Positions 1 through 8,466 of a stretch of DNA of 64,000 bases are shown piece after piece; the stretch's first letter is position 1, and each line of letters starts with the position of its first letter. Where the stretch lies: assembly GCA_023395615.1 (NCBI GenBank), contig JAEWYP010000024.1, positions 1 through 64,000 on the forward strand. Reading direction: 5' to 3'. The position numbers and the translations under genes were made by a program. Origin of the DNA: Bacillota bacterium. Its GTDB lineage: Bacteria > Bacillota > Clostridia > Christensenellales > Aristaeellaceae. Under the pieces are notes generated by a model. It saw nothing but the letters and a program-made list of their open reading frames with translations, was not told the DNA's origin and made no database searches.

Positions 1-773
1 CTGGGTTCGGTGAACGGGAAGAAGCTGGGCCGGAAGCGGATTTCCACATCCGCGCCGTACAGCTGCTTGGCAAAAGTGGTCAGCGTTCCGCGCAGGTCCG
101 CCATCGTTACGTGCTCGTCCACCACAAGGCCTTCCATCTGGTGGAAAACCGGGCTGTGCGTAGCGTCCAACTCGTCGGCGCGGTAGACGCGACCGGGGCA
201 TACGATACGGATGGGCGGCTTGCGGGTGAGCATGGCGCGCGCCTGCATGGGGCTGGTATGTGTGCGAAGCACAATGTTGTCGTCAATATAGAATGTATCC
301 TGCGCGTCGCGGGAAGGATGGTTTTTCGGAATGTTCATCAGCTCAAAATTGTAGTGATCCAGTTCCACTTCCGGCCCCTGCAGCACTTCAAACCCCATGC
401 CGGTGAAGCAATTGATGAGATCGTTCATCACCAGAGTAATCGGATGCCCGGAGCCGACTTTGGGCAGAGGACGCGGCTCGGTCACGTCGATGGTTTCCGT
501 TTTCAGCGCCGCGTCGCGTTCCAGCCTGTGCAGGCGGGCGGCGGCTTCGTCCATGCGCTGGGTCAGCCATTCGCGTGTTTCGTTAATCTGCGCGCCCACG
601 GCGGGCCGTTCCTCCGGGGCAAGTTGTCCAAGGCCTTTCAACAGGGCGGTCAACTCGCCTTTTTTGCCAAGCACTTTGATGCGCAGGGCTTCCAGCGCGG
701 CGGTGCCGTTCAGCTGGCCGAGTTCCTCTCCGGCCTTGCGCTTCATTTCCAATAGAGTTTCCGAGATGGACAT
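1..773 (-). CDS. pheS: Phenylalanyl-tRNA synthetase alpha subunit, 3' part outside window
   Basis: PheS is the catalytic alpha subunit of the alpha2-beta2 phenylalanyl-tRNA synthetase and charges tRNA-Phe in the cytoplasm. The frame reads leftward from an ATG at 773-771 and stays open to base 1, giving about 257 residues of an expected 340. The N-terminal part is the usual helical tRNA-binding arm. After it comes the class II core: PRPLPKVGSGHPIT leads into the catalytic domain, and motif 2 is seen as RVYRADELDATHSPVFHQ, where the Arg and Glu contact ATP. The start fits because it lies just below a Phe-type T-box leader. pheT would be expected downstream, beyond base 1. Confidence 0.95.
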   Translation of the reverse strand, partial: MSISETLLEMKRKAGEELGQLNGTAALEALRIKVLGKKGELTALLKGLGQLAPEERPAVGAQINETREWLTQRMDEAAARLHRLERDAALKTETIDVTEPRPLPKVGSGHPITLVMNDLINCFTGMGFEVLQGPEVELDHYNFELMNIPKNHPSRDAQDTFYIDDNIVLRTHTSPMQARAMLTRKPPIRIVCPGRVYRADELDATHSPVFHQMEGLVVDEHVTMADLRGTLTTFAKQLYGADVEIRFRPSFFPFTEP

Positions 774-839
774 TCGCGCTTCCTCCTTTGAACTGGTTGT
801 AGTTCTGTTGCTTGTCCTGAATTTGAGAAACGGCTTTTT

Positions 840-1144
840 CGGCATGAAAAAAGCCCTCGTCCCTAATTGCTATGGGACGAAGGCTGTAAAGCCGCGTTGT
901 ACCACCCAAATTCCATCTTCGCGGGTCACGATGACGTGCTCCCTGAAAATGCTCTCGCTTGATAACGGGGTGTGCTGATCCCCGACTTCGCTTACAGGCT
1001 TGCGCTTTGGGCAAAGCGGCTCGGAAGGGAATTTCCCGCTTGCGGAATGGAAAGCTTGCAGCGAACGCTTCCCTCTCTGAAAACCGCAAAGGCGCGGGCT
1101 TTGGTCTTCGTCATCGCCTTTTTAATCCGGATCGCATCCAGATT
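840..1144 (-). promoter_or_regulatory. T-box riboswitch leader of pheS
   Basis: Read on the minus strand, the leader carries the conserved T-box core GGGTGGTACAACGCGGC at about 910-894. It is followed by a terminator hairpin whose arms GCCTTCGTCCC and GGGACGAGGGC end in six T (about 886-843). Upstream are a K-turn-like GATGA...AAGAC and an AGAGAGG element of stem I. A TTC Phe codon at 1031-1029 is a candidate specifier, though the exact specifier was not folded. Known T-boxes bind uncharged tRNA and open transcription of the synthetase gene. Confidence 0.92.
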
Positions 1145-1150
1145 GCTTGC

Positions 1151-1179
1151 ATTATAGCATGCGTTAATCGAATTATCAA
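1151..1179 (-). promoter_or_regulatory. Sigma-A promoter of pheS leader
   Basis: On the minus strand, TTGATA (1179-1174) and TATAAT (1156-1151) are separated by 17 bases and lie just upstream of the T-box leader. Confidence 0.75.
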
Positions 1180-1192
1180 GCGGGAACTCTCG

Positions 1193-1489
1193 TTACTTCA
1201 GTTGGCTGTGCAAATCCGCCTGCATTTTATCGATAGCATGGCGCATCGCGGCGGTCTGCTCGGCGATATCACCGAATGTGTACATGAACAGCGAAGCGAT
1301 CCAGGAGGCGAGCGAACCAACCACGATCACAAGCAGCCCGGGCCAAATCATTGCGTTTCCGTTTGTATACTCGCTGATCATCATTCCGCCGGACATCATG
1401 ACGATACCGGTGGTGATGGAAGCAAGAATACCAATGAAAGCTAAAACCTTCGCCCATATTTTGATCTTGTTTCCGGAGTTTTCAAACAT
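1193..1489 (-). CDS. Small two-helix membrane protein, function unknown
   Basis: This 98-residue protein has a short basic N-terminus and two hydrophobic segments, about residues 13-33 and 47-69, followed by a polar, probably helical tail rich in Gln, Lys and Met. It should sit in the cytoplasmic membrane as a hairpin with both ends on the same side. A good ribosome site (GAAAGGAG) precedes the ATG, and a consensus promoter lies upstream at 1568-1541. Its stop is only 14 bases from the -35 of the pheS leader promoter. Similar short proteins are common in Clostridia without a known role. No function can be given. Confidence 0.75.
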   Translation of the reverse strand: MFENSGNKIKIWAKVLAFIGILASITTGIVMMSGGMMISEYTNGNAMIWPGLLVIVVGSLASWIASLFMYTFGDIAEQTAAMRHAIDKMQADLHSQLK

Positions 1490-1540
1490 GCAAATCGCTC
1501 CTTTCAGTTGTGGATGGATGAAGATGTTCTATTTACCATG

Positions 1541-1568
1541 AGAATACCATAAAATGGGATGCTGTCAA
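1541..1568 (-). promoter_or_regulatory. Sigma-A promoter of small membrane protein
   Basis: TTGACA (1568-1563) and TATTCT (1546-1541) on the minus strand are 16 bases apart, about 50 bases upstream of the ATG at 1489. Confidence 0.7.
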
Positions 1569-1571
1569 TAT

Positions 1572-1601
1572 GAAAAAGGCCGCGCCGTTCAGCGCAGCCT
1601 G
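1572..1601 (-). terminator. Rho-independent terminator of rnpB
   Basis: On the minus strand an imperfect GC-rich hairpin (AGGCTGCGCTGAACGGCGCGGCC) runs into TTTTTC, about ten bases after the 3' end of RNase P RNA. Confidence 0.7.
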
Positions 1602-1610
1602 ATTCTTTCT

Positions 1611-1965
1611 TTGCGATAAGCGCGGTCGTAAGCCGAGTTCTGTCGTAGAACGGTCATCTATCTCGCCCCGGCGTTACCGCCGGGTTCCAGCGATCTCTTC
1701 GGAAGCACGGCGGGCCGCCGTATCGCTCCCATTCGGATCTTGCATCGGGTGGGGTTTACATCGCGCTTTCGTCGCCGAAACGCGGGTGAGCTCTTACCTC
1801 GCCTTTCCATCCTTACTCCGTGCCCTTGCGGGCGCGGGGCGGTTTCTTTCTGTTGCACTTTCCTTGAAGTCGCCTTCACCGGCCGTTAACCGGCACCCTG
1901 CCCTGCGATGCTCGGACTTTCCTCATGGCTTTCGCCACGCGACCGCCTGGCCGCCTTATCGCCCC
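1611..1965 (-). ncRNA. rnpB: RNase P RNA, bacterial class A-like
   Basis: The catalytic RNA of RNase P matures tRNA 5' ends. The minus strand shows the diagnostic GAGGAAAGTCCGAGC near the 5' end (about 1925-1911) and ACAGAACTCGGCTTA near the 3' end (about 1643-1629). The two ends pair as P1: GCGATAAG (1961-1954) with CTTATCGC (1620-1613). These marks fix the limits to within a few bases. The gene has its own promoter and terminator. Short open frames across it are by-products of its GC content. Confidence 0.95.
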
Positions 1966-1968
1966 CAC

Positions 1969-1997
1969 AGAATAGCACGGCGGAGCGCGCCTGTCAA
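1969..1997 (-). promoter_or_regulatory. Sigma-A promoter of rnpB
   Basis: TTGACA (1997-1992) and TATTCT (1974-1969) are 17 bases apart on the minus strand. The predicted start falls within a few bases of the P1 helix of RNase P RNA. Confidence 0.8.
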
Positions 1998-2054
1998 CGG
2001 TTCGTAAAACAGCTGGAAACAGGGCTTTTCGGGCCTGCTGTGGGGAAAAATGGT

Positions 2055-2083
2055 TTGCATCCCCTTCTGCGATGTTGTATAAT
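2055..2083 (+). promoter_or_regulatory. Sigma-A promoter of 2131-7434 operon
   Basis: TTGCAT (2055-2060) and a perfect TATAAT (2078-2083) with a 17-base spacer lie 48 bases before the first gene. Confidence 0.75.
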
Positions 2084-2130
2084 CATGGGTGTCTGCATTG
2101 CGTTCCAATGCCGGGGGAGGATTTGACTGT

Positions 2131-3453
2131 ATGGGAAATACGGGAAACGATCGTTTATTGAATACCCGACATAATCCGGTTACGTTCTATTTTCGCACGC
2201 TGCTTTACCTGTTTACGGCGCTTCTGCTTCGCCTGCTGGCCCTTGCGCCGCTGTGCGCGCTTTTAGTATTTCCGCATGGCTCCGCGCTACGCTGGCTGGC
2301 GCTTCTATGCCCCGCACTGCTTATTTTTCTGGTGCTGCCGCTGCGCTTCAGCTTTGCGCAGGCGCTGGTGCAATCCGGAAAGGATCGCCGCTTTTCGTTT
2401 GACGTGGCGCTGAACACCGCAGATTATGGCGAAAAACTGGGCGAAAGCCTGGTGCATGCCTTGAATGTGGCCAAATGGGGGATTCCGCTGGCAGTGATGA
2501 TGATTGCGGGTGTGTACTTCTACTACAATACCGATGTCATTACCCTGCTGACCGGGCTGAGCAACCTTGGCGCTGGCACGATGGCCGTGCTGGCCGCGAT
2601 TGCGAACTTCTTTATCGGCATCTTCGGCGGCGCACAGGTGATTGCGAACGGCGATCTGATGGAGGGCCTGTATACAGTGGCGGCGCTGCTGGGGATTGGC
2701 GTGCTGGTATTGCTGCTGGGCGCTGTGCGCAACAGCGCGTTCCGCTATATCTGGGCGCTGGCCCAGAAAGCAGATAAAGACCCCCGCGCCGAAGCGCGCC
2801 GGAGACTGCGCGGCCATCGCTGGCAGCAGTTCGGTGTGGCGATGATTAACTTAGTACTGTGGCTGCCGACCCTGTATGTTGTCTTTACAGCTCTCAAGGG
2901 GGTATTAAGCGGCCTGTCCGATGCGATGTTTACCTTTGTGAGCACGCAGAAGCTCAACCTGCCGCAGTTGTCCGACGCTTTGTGGCCGTTGCTTTTCGCT
3001 TTCCTCGTATGCTATATGCCGCTGCTGCCGATCCGGCGGATGCTTACGGCGTTCTTTGCGGCGCGCCATCTGGCGGCTGCGCCGGCGGCACAGCCAAAGA
3101 CAGCTCTGGAAACCGCTGCCCCCGAGCCTGTGACGGAAGACTCCGAATACATTGGCACGCAGACGTCCGGACAGTTTTTCGGCGGTTTTACCCCCGCCTA
3201 TACCGCGCGGCCTGCCGGGCCTGCGCCTGTGCCCGCGTACCGCCCCGGGCAGGGAGAAATGGATTATCAGCCGAATCAGCCCTACCGTCCGCAGGAGAAC
3301 ATTCCGCCGGCTGCTCCCGATATGGCGGCGGACGAGGTGGACGAGGACGATGCGGTTCAGCCCACGGCTTACCGTCAGGCAGAAACTGAACAGCCGAAGC
3401 CGGAAAACACGGAAGATAGAAACGCCGGGGAAACAACCGGAGCGCATTCCTGA
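2131..3453 (+). CDS. Polytopic membrane protein with proline-rich acidic tail
   Basis: The protein (440 residues) has about six hydrophobic segments in its first 310 residues. A long C-terminal tail follows, rich in Pro, Ala, Glu and Asp, with several PxYRP-like tyrosine/proline motifs; it is probably disordered and cytoplasmic. The start at 2131 is preferred over an in-frame ATG at 2089 because GGGGGAGG stands ten bases before it. It leads an operon with rRNA modification genes, and the next start is two bases after its stop. I do not recognise the family. The tail resembles in style that of the membrane protein at 18943-20124, though their membrane parts do not look alike. Confidence 0.75.
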   Translation: MGNTGNDRLLNTRHNPVTFYFRTLLYLFTALLLRLLALAPLCALLVFPHGSALRWLALLCPALLIFLVLPLRFSFAQALVQSGKDRRFSFDVALNTADYGEKLGESLVHALNVAKWGIPLAVMMIAGVYFYYNTDVITLLTGLSNLGAGTMAVLAAIANFFIGIFGGAQVIANGDLMEGLYTVAALLGIGVLVLLLGAVRNSAFRYIWALAQKADKDPRAEARRRLRGHRWQQFGVAMINLVLWLPTLYVVFTALKGVLSGLSDAMFTFVSTQKLNLPQLSDALWPLLFAFLVCYMPLLPIRRMLTAFFAARHLAAAPAAQPKTALETAAPEPVTEDSEYIGTQTSGQFFGGFTPAYTARPAGPAPVPAYRPGQGEMDYQPNQPYRPQENIPPAAPDMAADEVDEDDAVQPTAYRQAETEQPKPENTEDRNAGETTGAHS

Positions 3454-3455
3454 CG

Positions 3456-4178
3456 ATGAGCTGGATACGGCTGGATAAACTGCTGGCCCAAAGCGGGGAA
3501 CGATCGCGAACCGAGGCAGCCCGGCTGGTGCGCGCCGGATGCGTTACGGTGAACGGTCAGCCTGCGCGTGACCCGGCTCAAAAACTGGACGCGGATGCCG
3601 CAACCGTACTGCTGAACGGTCAACCGATCCTGGATGAGCCTTACCGATACCTGATGTTTCACAAACCGGCGGGGGTGCTGACTGCGGCGCGCGACCGAAA
3701 GGCGAAGACCGTGATGGACCTTCTGCCGGAAGCGCTGCGTAAGCGGGATGTGCTGCCGGTGGGCAGGCTGGATAAGGATACCACGGGGCTTTTGCTGTTA
3801 ACCAACGACGGAGAATTGGCGCACCGGTTGCTTGCGCCTCAGCGCCATGTGTGGAAGGAATACCGCGTGGTGGCGGATGGCCCGCTGGGGCGGGAAGATG
3901 TGGCGGCGTTTGAGGCCGGTATGGAGCTTTCCGACTTTACAGCGAAACCGGCGAAGTTAACGGTGCTGGAGAGCGCGGAGGACCGAAGCGTTTCCGTGGT
4001 TCGCCTGTCGGAAGGCAAGTTCCATCAGGTGAAGCGAATGTTCGCCGCGCGCGGGCGTGAGGTGCTGGCATTACACCGGCAGGCTTTCGGCCCTCTTTGT
4101 CTGGATGTGGAGGAGGGCGCGTACAGGCCGCTGACCCCGCAGGAAATCGCCGCGCTTCGGGCAGCGGCGCAGGGATAG
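3456..4178 (+). CDS. RsuA/RluB-family rRNA pseudouridine synthase
   Basis: This enzyme isomerises a specific uridine of ribosomal RNA to pseudouridine. An N-terminal S4 RNA-binding domain (about 4-60) is followed by the catalytic domain with HKPAGV (69-74) and GRLDKDTTGLLLL, whose Asp106 is the expected nucleophile. Its 240 residues are normal for the RsuA subgroup, which modifies 16S rRNA; Bacillota members of this group are also annotated RluB, so the target base is left open. It lies between the membrane protein and an RsmC-like methyltransferase, so two neighbouring products probably act on rRNA. Confidence 0.9.
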   Translation: MSWIRLDKLLAQSGERSRTEAARLVRAGCVTVNGQPARDPAQKLDADAATVLLNGQPILDEPYRYLMFHKPAGVLTAARDRKAKTVMDLLPEALRKRDVLPVGRLDKDTTGLLLLTNDGELAHRLLAPQRHVWKEYRVVADGPLGREDVAAFEAGMELSDFTAKPAKLTVLESAEDRSVSVVRLSEGKFHQVKRMFAARGREVLALHRQAFGPLCLDVEEGAYRPLTPQEIAALRAAAQG

Positions 4179-4179
4179 G

Positions 4180-4833
4180 ATGGATGCCATGAACGACCAT
4201 TACTTTACCCCCTCGCCGCAGAGCGAGCACCAACCCGGCCGATTTGAAACCGAATTTCGCGGGCAGCGGCTGACCTTCGATACGGACAGTGGGGTTTTTT
4301 CCCGCTCCGGGTTGGACAAAGGAACCGAAATCCTGCTGAACGCTTTGCCTGCAAGCCTTAGCGGGCAAGTGCTGGATATGGGTTGCGGTTATGGTGCGTT
4401 GGGGGTAAGTCTCGCCAAAGGTAATCCCGGCATTAACCTTACCATGGCGGATATCAACGAACGCGCGGTGGAACTGGCGGCCCGAAACGCTCAAAACAAC
4501 GGCGTAAAGGCCCGCACGTTGCAAAGCGACGGTTATGCGGCGCTGACGGGGCAGACATTCGATAGGATCGTGACCAATCCGCCCATACGCGCCGGGAAAA
4601 CGGTGATTTACCGCATGTTTGCGGATGGCGCGAAGGCGCTGAACCCGGGGGGGACGATGGCGCTGGTGATCCGAAAGCAGCAGGGGGCGCCCTCCGCACG
4701 AGAATATCTGCGCACGCTGTTCCAGACCGTGGATATCGCTGACCGCAGCGCCGGATACTGGGTGTTACAGTGTACGAACCCGATTCCTGAGGAAACCAAA
4801 TCAAGTTTAACAGAAAGTGACACGAGCCGATGA
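4180..4833 (+). CDS. RsmC-like class I SAM methyltransferase
   Basis: This looks like a single-domain relative of RsmC, the 16S rRNA guanine-N2 methyltransferase. The SAM-binding motif VLDMGCGYGALG lies at about 64-75, and the signature NPPIRAGK at 133-140 is typical of the RsmC/YbxB group. E. coli RsmC has an extra N-terminal half that is absent here, as in most Bacillota versions. ATG codons at 4180 and 4189 are both possible. The gene starts two bases after the pseudouridine synthase, and its stop overlaps the next ATG. The class is sure; the exact rRNA target is not. Confidence 0.85.
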   Translation: MDAMNDHYFTPSPQSEHQPGRFETEFRGQRLTFDTDSGVFSRSGLDKGTEILLNALPASLSGQVLDMGCGYGALGVSLAKGNPGINLTMADINERAVELAARNAQNNGVKARTLQSDGYAALTGQTFDRIVTNPPIRAGKTVIYRMFADGAKALNPGGTMALVIRKQQGAPSAREYLRTLFQTVDIADRSAGYWVLQCTNPIPEETKSSLTESDTSR

Positions 4834-6014
4834 ACCGTTACGATTTTACTTTTTTTGACCAGCCGATCAATCGCTGCGGAACCGCGTGTGAAAAATGGGA
4901 TGGGCTGATGGAGCGTGAAAAGCGGGAACTGCTGCCCATGTGGGTGGCGGATATGGATATCCGCTCCGCAGACGAGATTACCGAAGCGTTGGTTCGCCGC
5001 GCGCAACATCCTGTGTACGGTTACACCGCGCAAACCGACGCTGCGATAGATGCGACGCTGGGTTTTTACAGCCGTCGGCACGGGCTGACCTTAACCCGGG
5101 AGCAGCAGGCGCTGATCCCCTGCGTGGTGACCGGTCTTCGTACGGCTGTGCGCACGCTGACTGCGCCGGGCGACGGGGTGTTGATCCAGCCGCCTGTATA
5201 TGGGCCGTTTTTTGATTCGGTTCGTCAAAATGGGCGCACGCTTGTGGAAAATCCGCTGGTTGCGGACCGGAACGGTCGATACTCCATGGACCTGAACGGT
5301 ATGGAGGACGCGTTCCGCGGCGGGGTAAAGCTGGCGATGCTGTGTAACCCGCACAACCCCGCTGCCCGGGTTTGGACACGGGAAGAGATGGGCGCCGTGT
5401 ACTCGCTATGTAAACGGTATGGCGTTACGCTGATCGTGGATGAAATTCACGAGGATTTCGTTTATGCGCCCGGCGCCTTCCACAGCGCGCTTACGCTTGA
5501 CGAGAGCGACGATGCGAAGATCATCGTGCTGACCAGCGCGGGAAAAACCTTTAACCTTGCGGGACTTCAGCAGGGCGTGATGCTGACCCGAAACCAGGCG
5601 TATAAAACCGCCATTGTTTCGGCCATGCAACGCGCGGGCGTTACGGCGGGCAATATTTTCGCTCTTGTGGCGACCGAGGCAGCCTACTGCTGCGGTGACG
5701 CGTGGCTGGACGGGCTGCTGGCTTATCTGAACGAAGCGCATACGCTTTTGCGTGCCGAGTTGGCAGCACAGTTGCCGGAAGCGGTGATGACGCCGCAGGA
5801 AGCCACCTATCTGGCGTGGATTGATCTGCGCGCCTATGGCCTGTCTACGGACGAGCTGATGAAGCGCACCCATGAATGCGGCGTAGCCTTCACACCCGGC
5901 CAGTTCTTTGGCAAAGCGCAGGGGGAGGGTTTCCTGCGTATTAACTTCGGATGCCCCCACAGCCAGACGCTGGAAGCGGTGAACCGCCTTGCAAAGGCGA
6001 TCAAACAGAAGTAA
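4830..6014 (+). CDS. PatB/MalY-type PLP enzyme (C-S beta-lyase/aminotransferase)
   Basis: This fold-type I PLP enzyme is of the MalY/PatB group. Members cleave C-S bonds in cystathionine or cysteine conjugates, releasing homocysteine or thiol plus pyruvate and ammonia; some act mainly as aminotransferases. WVADMD at 39-43 is the conserved opening motif, NPHNP (173-177) and DEIHEDF (204-210) are cofactor-site motifs, and Lys239 in SAGKTFNLAG binds PLP. At 394 residues it has family length. It overlaps the preceding methyltransferase by four bases. The substrate cannot be told from sequence. Confidence 0.88.
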   Translation: MNRYDFTFFDQPINRCGTACEKWDGLMEREKRELLPMWVADMDIRSADEITEALVRRAQHPVYGYTAQTDAAIDATLGFYSRRHGLTLTREQQALIPCVVTGLRTAVRTLTAPGDGVLIQPPVYGPFFDSVRQNGRTLVENPLVADRNGRYSMDLNGMEDAFRGGVKLAMLCNPHNPAARVWTREEMGAVYSLCKRYGVTLIVDEIHEDFVYAPGAFHSALTLDESDDAKIIVLTSAGKTFNLAGLQQGVMLTRNQAYKTAIVSAMQRAGVTAGNIFALVATEAAYCCGDAWLDGLLAYLNEAHTLLRAELAAQLPEAVMTPQEATYLAWIDLRAYGLSTDELMKRTHECGVAFTPGQFFGKAQGEGFLRINFGCPHSQTLEAVNRLAKAIKQK

Positions 6015-6048
6015 CCGGAACAACGGACGAATAGATGGAGGAACGATT

Positions 6049-7434
6049 GTGGAAACGGTTCATCAAATGATCGAGGAAAGCCGGAACGAACTGATCAGTA
6101 CCCTGCAGCGCTGGATCGGCGTACCCAGTGTGAAAAGTGATGCGACCGAAGGCGCACCCTTTGGCGCGGAAGTGGCGCGGGCGCTGGATATGGCGCTGAA
6201 CGACGCGAAGACCATGGGCTTTGCTGTGCGAAACTTTGATCATTACGCGGGCGATGTGCGGATGGGGCCGCTGGGTGTGGATCCGCTGGGCATACTGGTA
6301 CATCTGGATGTTGTGCCCGTAGGCGACGGCTGGACCTGCAACCCGTTTGAAGCCATTGTGGCCGGCGATCGCATCATTGGCCGTGGAACCAGCGACGATA
6401 AGGGCCCTGCCGCCGCGGCGCTGTATGCCATGAATGCCATCCGCCAGGCGGGAATCCCGCTGAAACGGGAAGTGCGCCTGATTTTCGGCTGCGATGAGGA
6501 AAGCGGCTGGGACGATATCGCTTATTACACCGCGCACTGCGAAATGCCGCGCACGGGATTCAGCCCGGATGCGAGTTACCCGATTATCAATACGGAAAAA
6601 GGCCTGCTGGTGATGGAACTGCACGCCAAACCCGCCGCGGACGGTCTGAAAGTGCTGAAAATCGCCGTGGGAGAAAGGCACAACGTGATCCCCGGTATCG
6701 CCACCGCGCTGGTGGAAGGCGACGCGGACCTGTGCGACCGTATCAACCGACTTGCGGAAGAGATGACACTGGATGTAACCGCCGAACCTGCGGAAGGCGG
6801 ATTGAAACTGACCGCGAAGGGAATACTCGGCCATGCCGCCTACCCGGAAATCGCCCGTAACGCCAGCGGCGTACTGTTGCTGATGTTGCGCGCACTGGGT
6901 GTGAAAGGGCCGCTGAAAACGCTTGCGGATACGATCGGCGTAGAGTACGACGGGGAAAGCCTCGGCGCGGCCTGCCGCGACGACGCCAGCGGCGCGTTAA
7001 CCTGCAACCTCGGCATTCTCCGTTACGACGAAAACGGCCTGTACGCGGTACTGGATTTCCGTTTTCCGCTGCTGGCCAATGGCAAACGGATCGCCGAAAC
7101 GGTCACGGCCGCGCTTGGACCGGACATTACCGCCACGGTGGAAACCCAGAAGGAACCGCACCATGTAGCGCCCAACAGCCCGCTGGTAACCGCCCTGCTG
7201 GATGCTTACCACGACGAAACGGGCCGCGCGAAGGAATGCGTGGCAACCGGCGGCGGCACCTACGCGCGTTGCCTGCAGGAAGGCGTGGCTTTCGGCGCAC
7301 ACTTCCCCGAGGAAGACGACGTGGCCCATCAGGCGGACGAGTACCTCACGCTGGAATCCCTGATGACGAACGTGCGCATTCTGGCCCGGGCGATCATATC
7401 GCTGGCCGGAGCAGATGATGTAACGGTGGACTGA
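6049..7434 (+). CDS. pepV: M20 family dipeptidase, PepV-like
   Basis: This is a zinc peptidase of family M20. PepV relatives hydrolyse dipeptides, including Xaa-His, in the cytoplasm. HLDVVPVGDGW carries the first metal ligand, GRGTSDDKGP the bridging Asp, and CDEESGW the catalytic Glu and a further ligand; FSPDASYPIINTEKG is typical of the PepV branch. I place the start at GTG 6049 because GGAGGA stands just before it; this gives 461 residues, close to the usual 460-470. It is last in its operon and is followed by a strong terminator. Confidence 0.9.
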   Translation: METVHQMIEESRNELISTLQRWIGVPSVKSDATEGAPFGAEVARALDMALNDAKTMGFAVRNFDHYAGDVRMGPLGVDPLGILVHLDVVPVGDGWTCNPFEAIVAGDRIIGRGTSDDKGPAAAALYAMNAIRQAGIPLKREVRLIFGCDEESGWDDIAYYTAHCEMPRTGFSPDASYPIINTEKGLLVMELHAKPAADGLKVLKIAVGERHNVIPGIATALVEGDADLCDRINRLAEEMTLDVTAEPAEGGLKLTAKGILGHAAYPEIARNASGVLLLMLRALGVKGPLKTLADTIGVEYDGESLGAACRDDASGALTCNLGILRYDENGLYAVLDFRFPLLANGKRIAETVTAALGPDITATVETQKEPHHVAPNSPLVTALLDAYHDETGRAKECVATGGGTYARCLQEGVAFGAHFPEEDDVAHQADEYLTLESLMTNVRILARAIISLAGADDVTVD

Positions 7435-7440
7435 ATCAGC

Positions 7441-7490
7441 GCGGCGCTCCGGCCCCGGAAATGGCGGGACGGGGAGCGCCGCTTTTTATT
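7441..7490 (+). terminator. Rho-independent terminator after pepV
   Basis: Arms GCGGCGCTCC (7441-7450) and GGAGCGCCGC (7473-7482), with an inner CCCC/GGGG pairing, are followed by TTTTTATT. Confidence 0.9.
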
Positions 7491-7501
7491 ACGGAGGCAA
7501 T

Positions 7502-7780
7502 ATGAGACTGGATAAATATCTGAAGGTTTCCCGGATTATCAAACGTCGTACCGTCGCCAACGACGCGTGCGCGGGCGGGCGGGTCAGCCTGAACGGCCGT
7601 ACGGCCAAGCCCGGTGCGGAAGTGAAGGAAAACGACGTAATGGAGATTCGCTTTGGCAACCGTGTGGGCCGTTACCGAATCCTGAGTGTGCAGGAGACTG
7701 TACGCAAGGAAGGGGCCGCCGATCTGTACGAGGTGCTGGCGGAGGACGAACAGACCAAAGCGGAGCGCGGCGAGGAATGA
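7502..7780 (+). CDS. rqcP: S4-domain ribosome quality-control factor, RqcP/YabO-like
   Basis: This 92-residue protein is almost entirely an S4 RNA-binding domain (MRLDKYLKVSRIIKRRTVAN onward). It matches the Hsp15 family, whose Bacillota member RqcP binds stalled 50S-peptidyl-tRNA complexes and helps RqcH add C-terminal alanine tails. The acidic C-terminus is typical. A ribosome site (ACGGAGG) precedes the ATG. It leads a tight run with ispD, ispF, comEC and holA, and its stop overlaps the ispD start. Confidence 0.88.
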   Translation: MRLDKYLKVSRIIKRRTVANDACAGGRVSLNGRTAKPGAEVKENDVMEIRFGNRVGRYRILSVQETVRKEGAADLYEVLAEDEQTKAERGEE

Positions 7781-8466
7781 AAACATACGCGATTGTGCTG
7801 GGCGGAGGAAGCGGCGTGCGCATGGGGGCGGGCATGAACAAGGTATTTTTACCCCTGCGCGGCGTCCCCGCCATTGTGCGCGCCATCGCGCCGTTCACGG
7901 GTCTTTGCGCGGGCGTTGTGGTGGTTGCCCGGGAGGGCGAAGACGAAGCGATGCGGCAGATGCTCACCCGCTATGGGATGAGCGACGCTGTGTTGGCGGT
8001 CGTGCCGGGCGGCGCGGATCGGCAGGCTTCGGTGGCCGCAGGGTTAAGCGCGCTGCCTGCCGACGCGGGGGGCGTGCTGATCCATGACGGCGCGCGCGCG
8101 CTGGTTACGGTGGAGATCATTCGTCGCGCGATGGAATCCATGGAAAAGTTCGGCTCGGGCGTGGCAAGCGTCCCGGTAACGGACACCGTGAAACGTGCGG
8201 ACCGACAGGGGAATGTGCTGGAAACGCTCAATCGGAGCACGCTTTTCGCCATGCAAACGCCTCAGGCTTTTCGCGTGGCGGAGCTGCGGCGGGCGCATGC
8301 CGAGGCGGAACGCGACGGCTTCCGCGGCACGGACGACGCCGCCCTGCTGGAACATGCGGGCTTGCCCGTGCACCTTTGCGAAGGCGGCCGCGAGAACATT
8401 AAACTGACGACGGCTATTGATTTGTCGCTCGCTGAAGCGATCCTTTCGTCACGGGAGGAAGCATAA
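7777..8466 (+). CDS. ispD: 2-C-methyl-D-erythritol 4-phosphate cytidylyltransferase
   Basis: IspD joins CTP and MEP to give CDP-ME, the third step of the non-mevalonate isoprenoid pathway. The nucleotide-binding start LGGGSGVRMGAGMNKVFLPL is seen at 8-27, and VLIHDGARALV in the middle is the conserved substrate-site stretch; ENIKLTT near the end is the family hallmark. The start at 7777 is chosen because it overlaps the rqcP stop as ATGA and gives 229 residues, the usual length. Its partner ispF follows with one base of overlap, so two pathway steps are translated together. Confidence 0.96.
   Translation: MKTYAIVLGGGSGVRMGAGMNKVFLPLRGVPAIVRAIAPFTGLCAGVVVVAREGEDEAMRQMLTRYGMSDAVLAVVPGGADRQASVAAGLSALPADAGGVLIHDGARALVTVEIIRRAMESMEKFGSGVASVPVTDTVKRADRQGNVLETLNRSTLFAMQTPQAFRVAELRRAHAEAERDGFRGTDDAALLEHAGLPVHLCEGGRENIKLTTAIDLSLAEAILSSREEA

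Noticed and set aside
1658..2007. Short open frames over RNase P RNA
   Set aside because: The conserved RNase P sequences and pairing ends explain the region fully.
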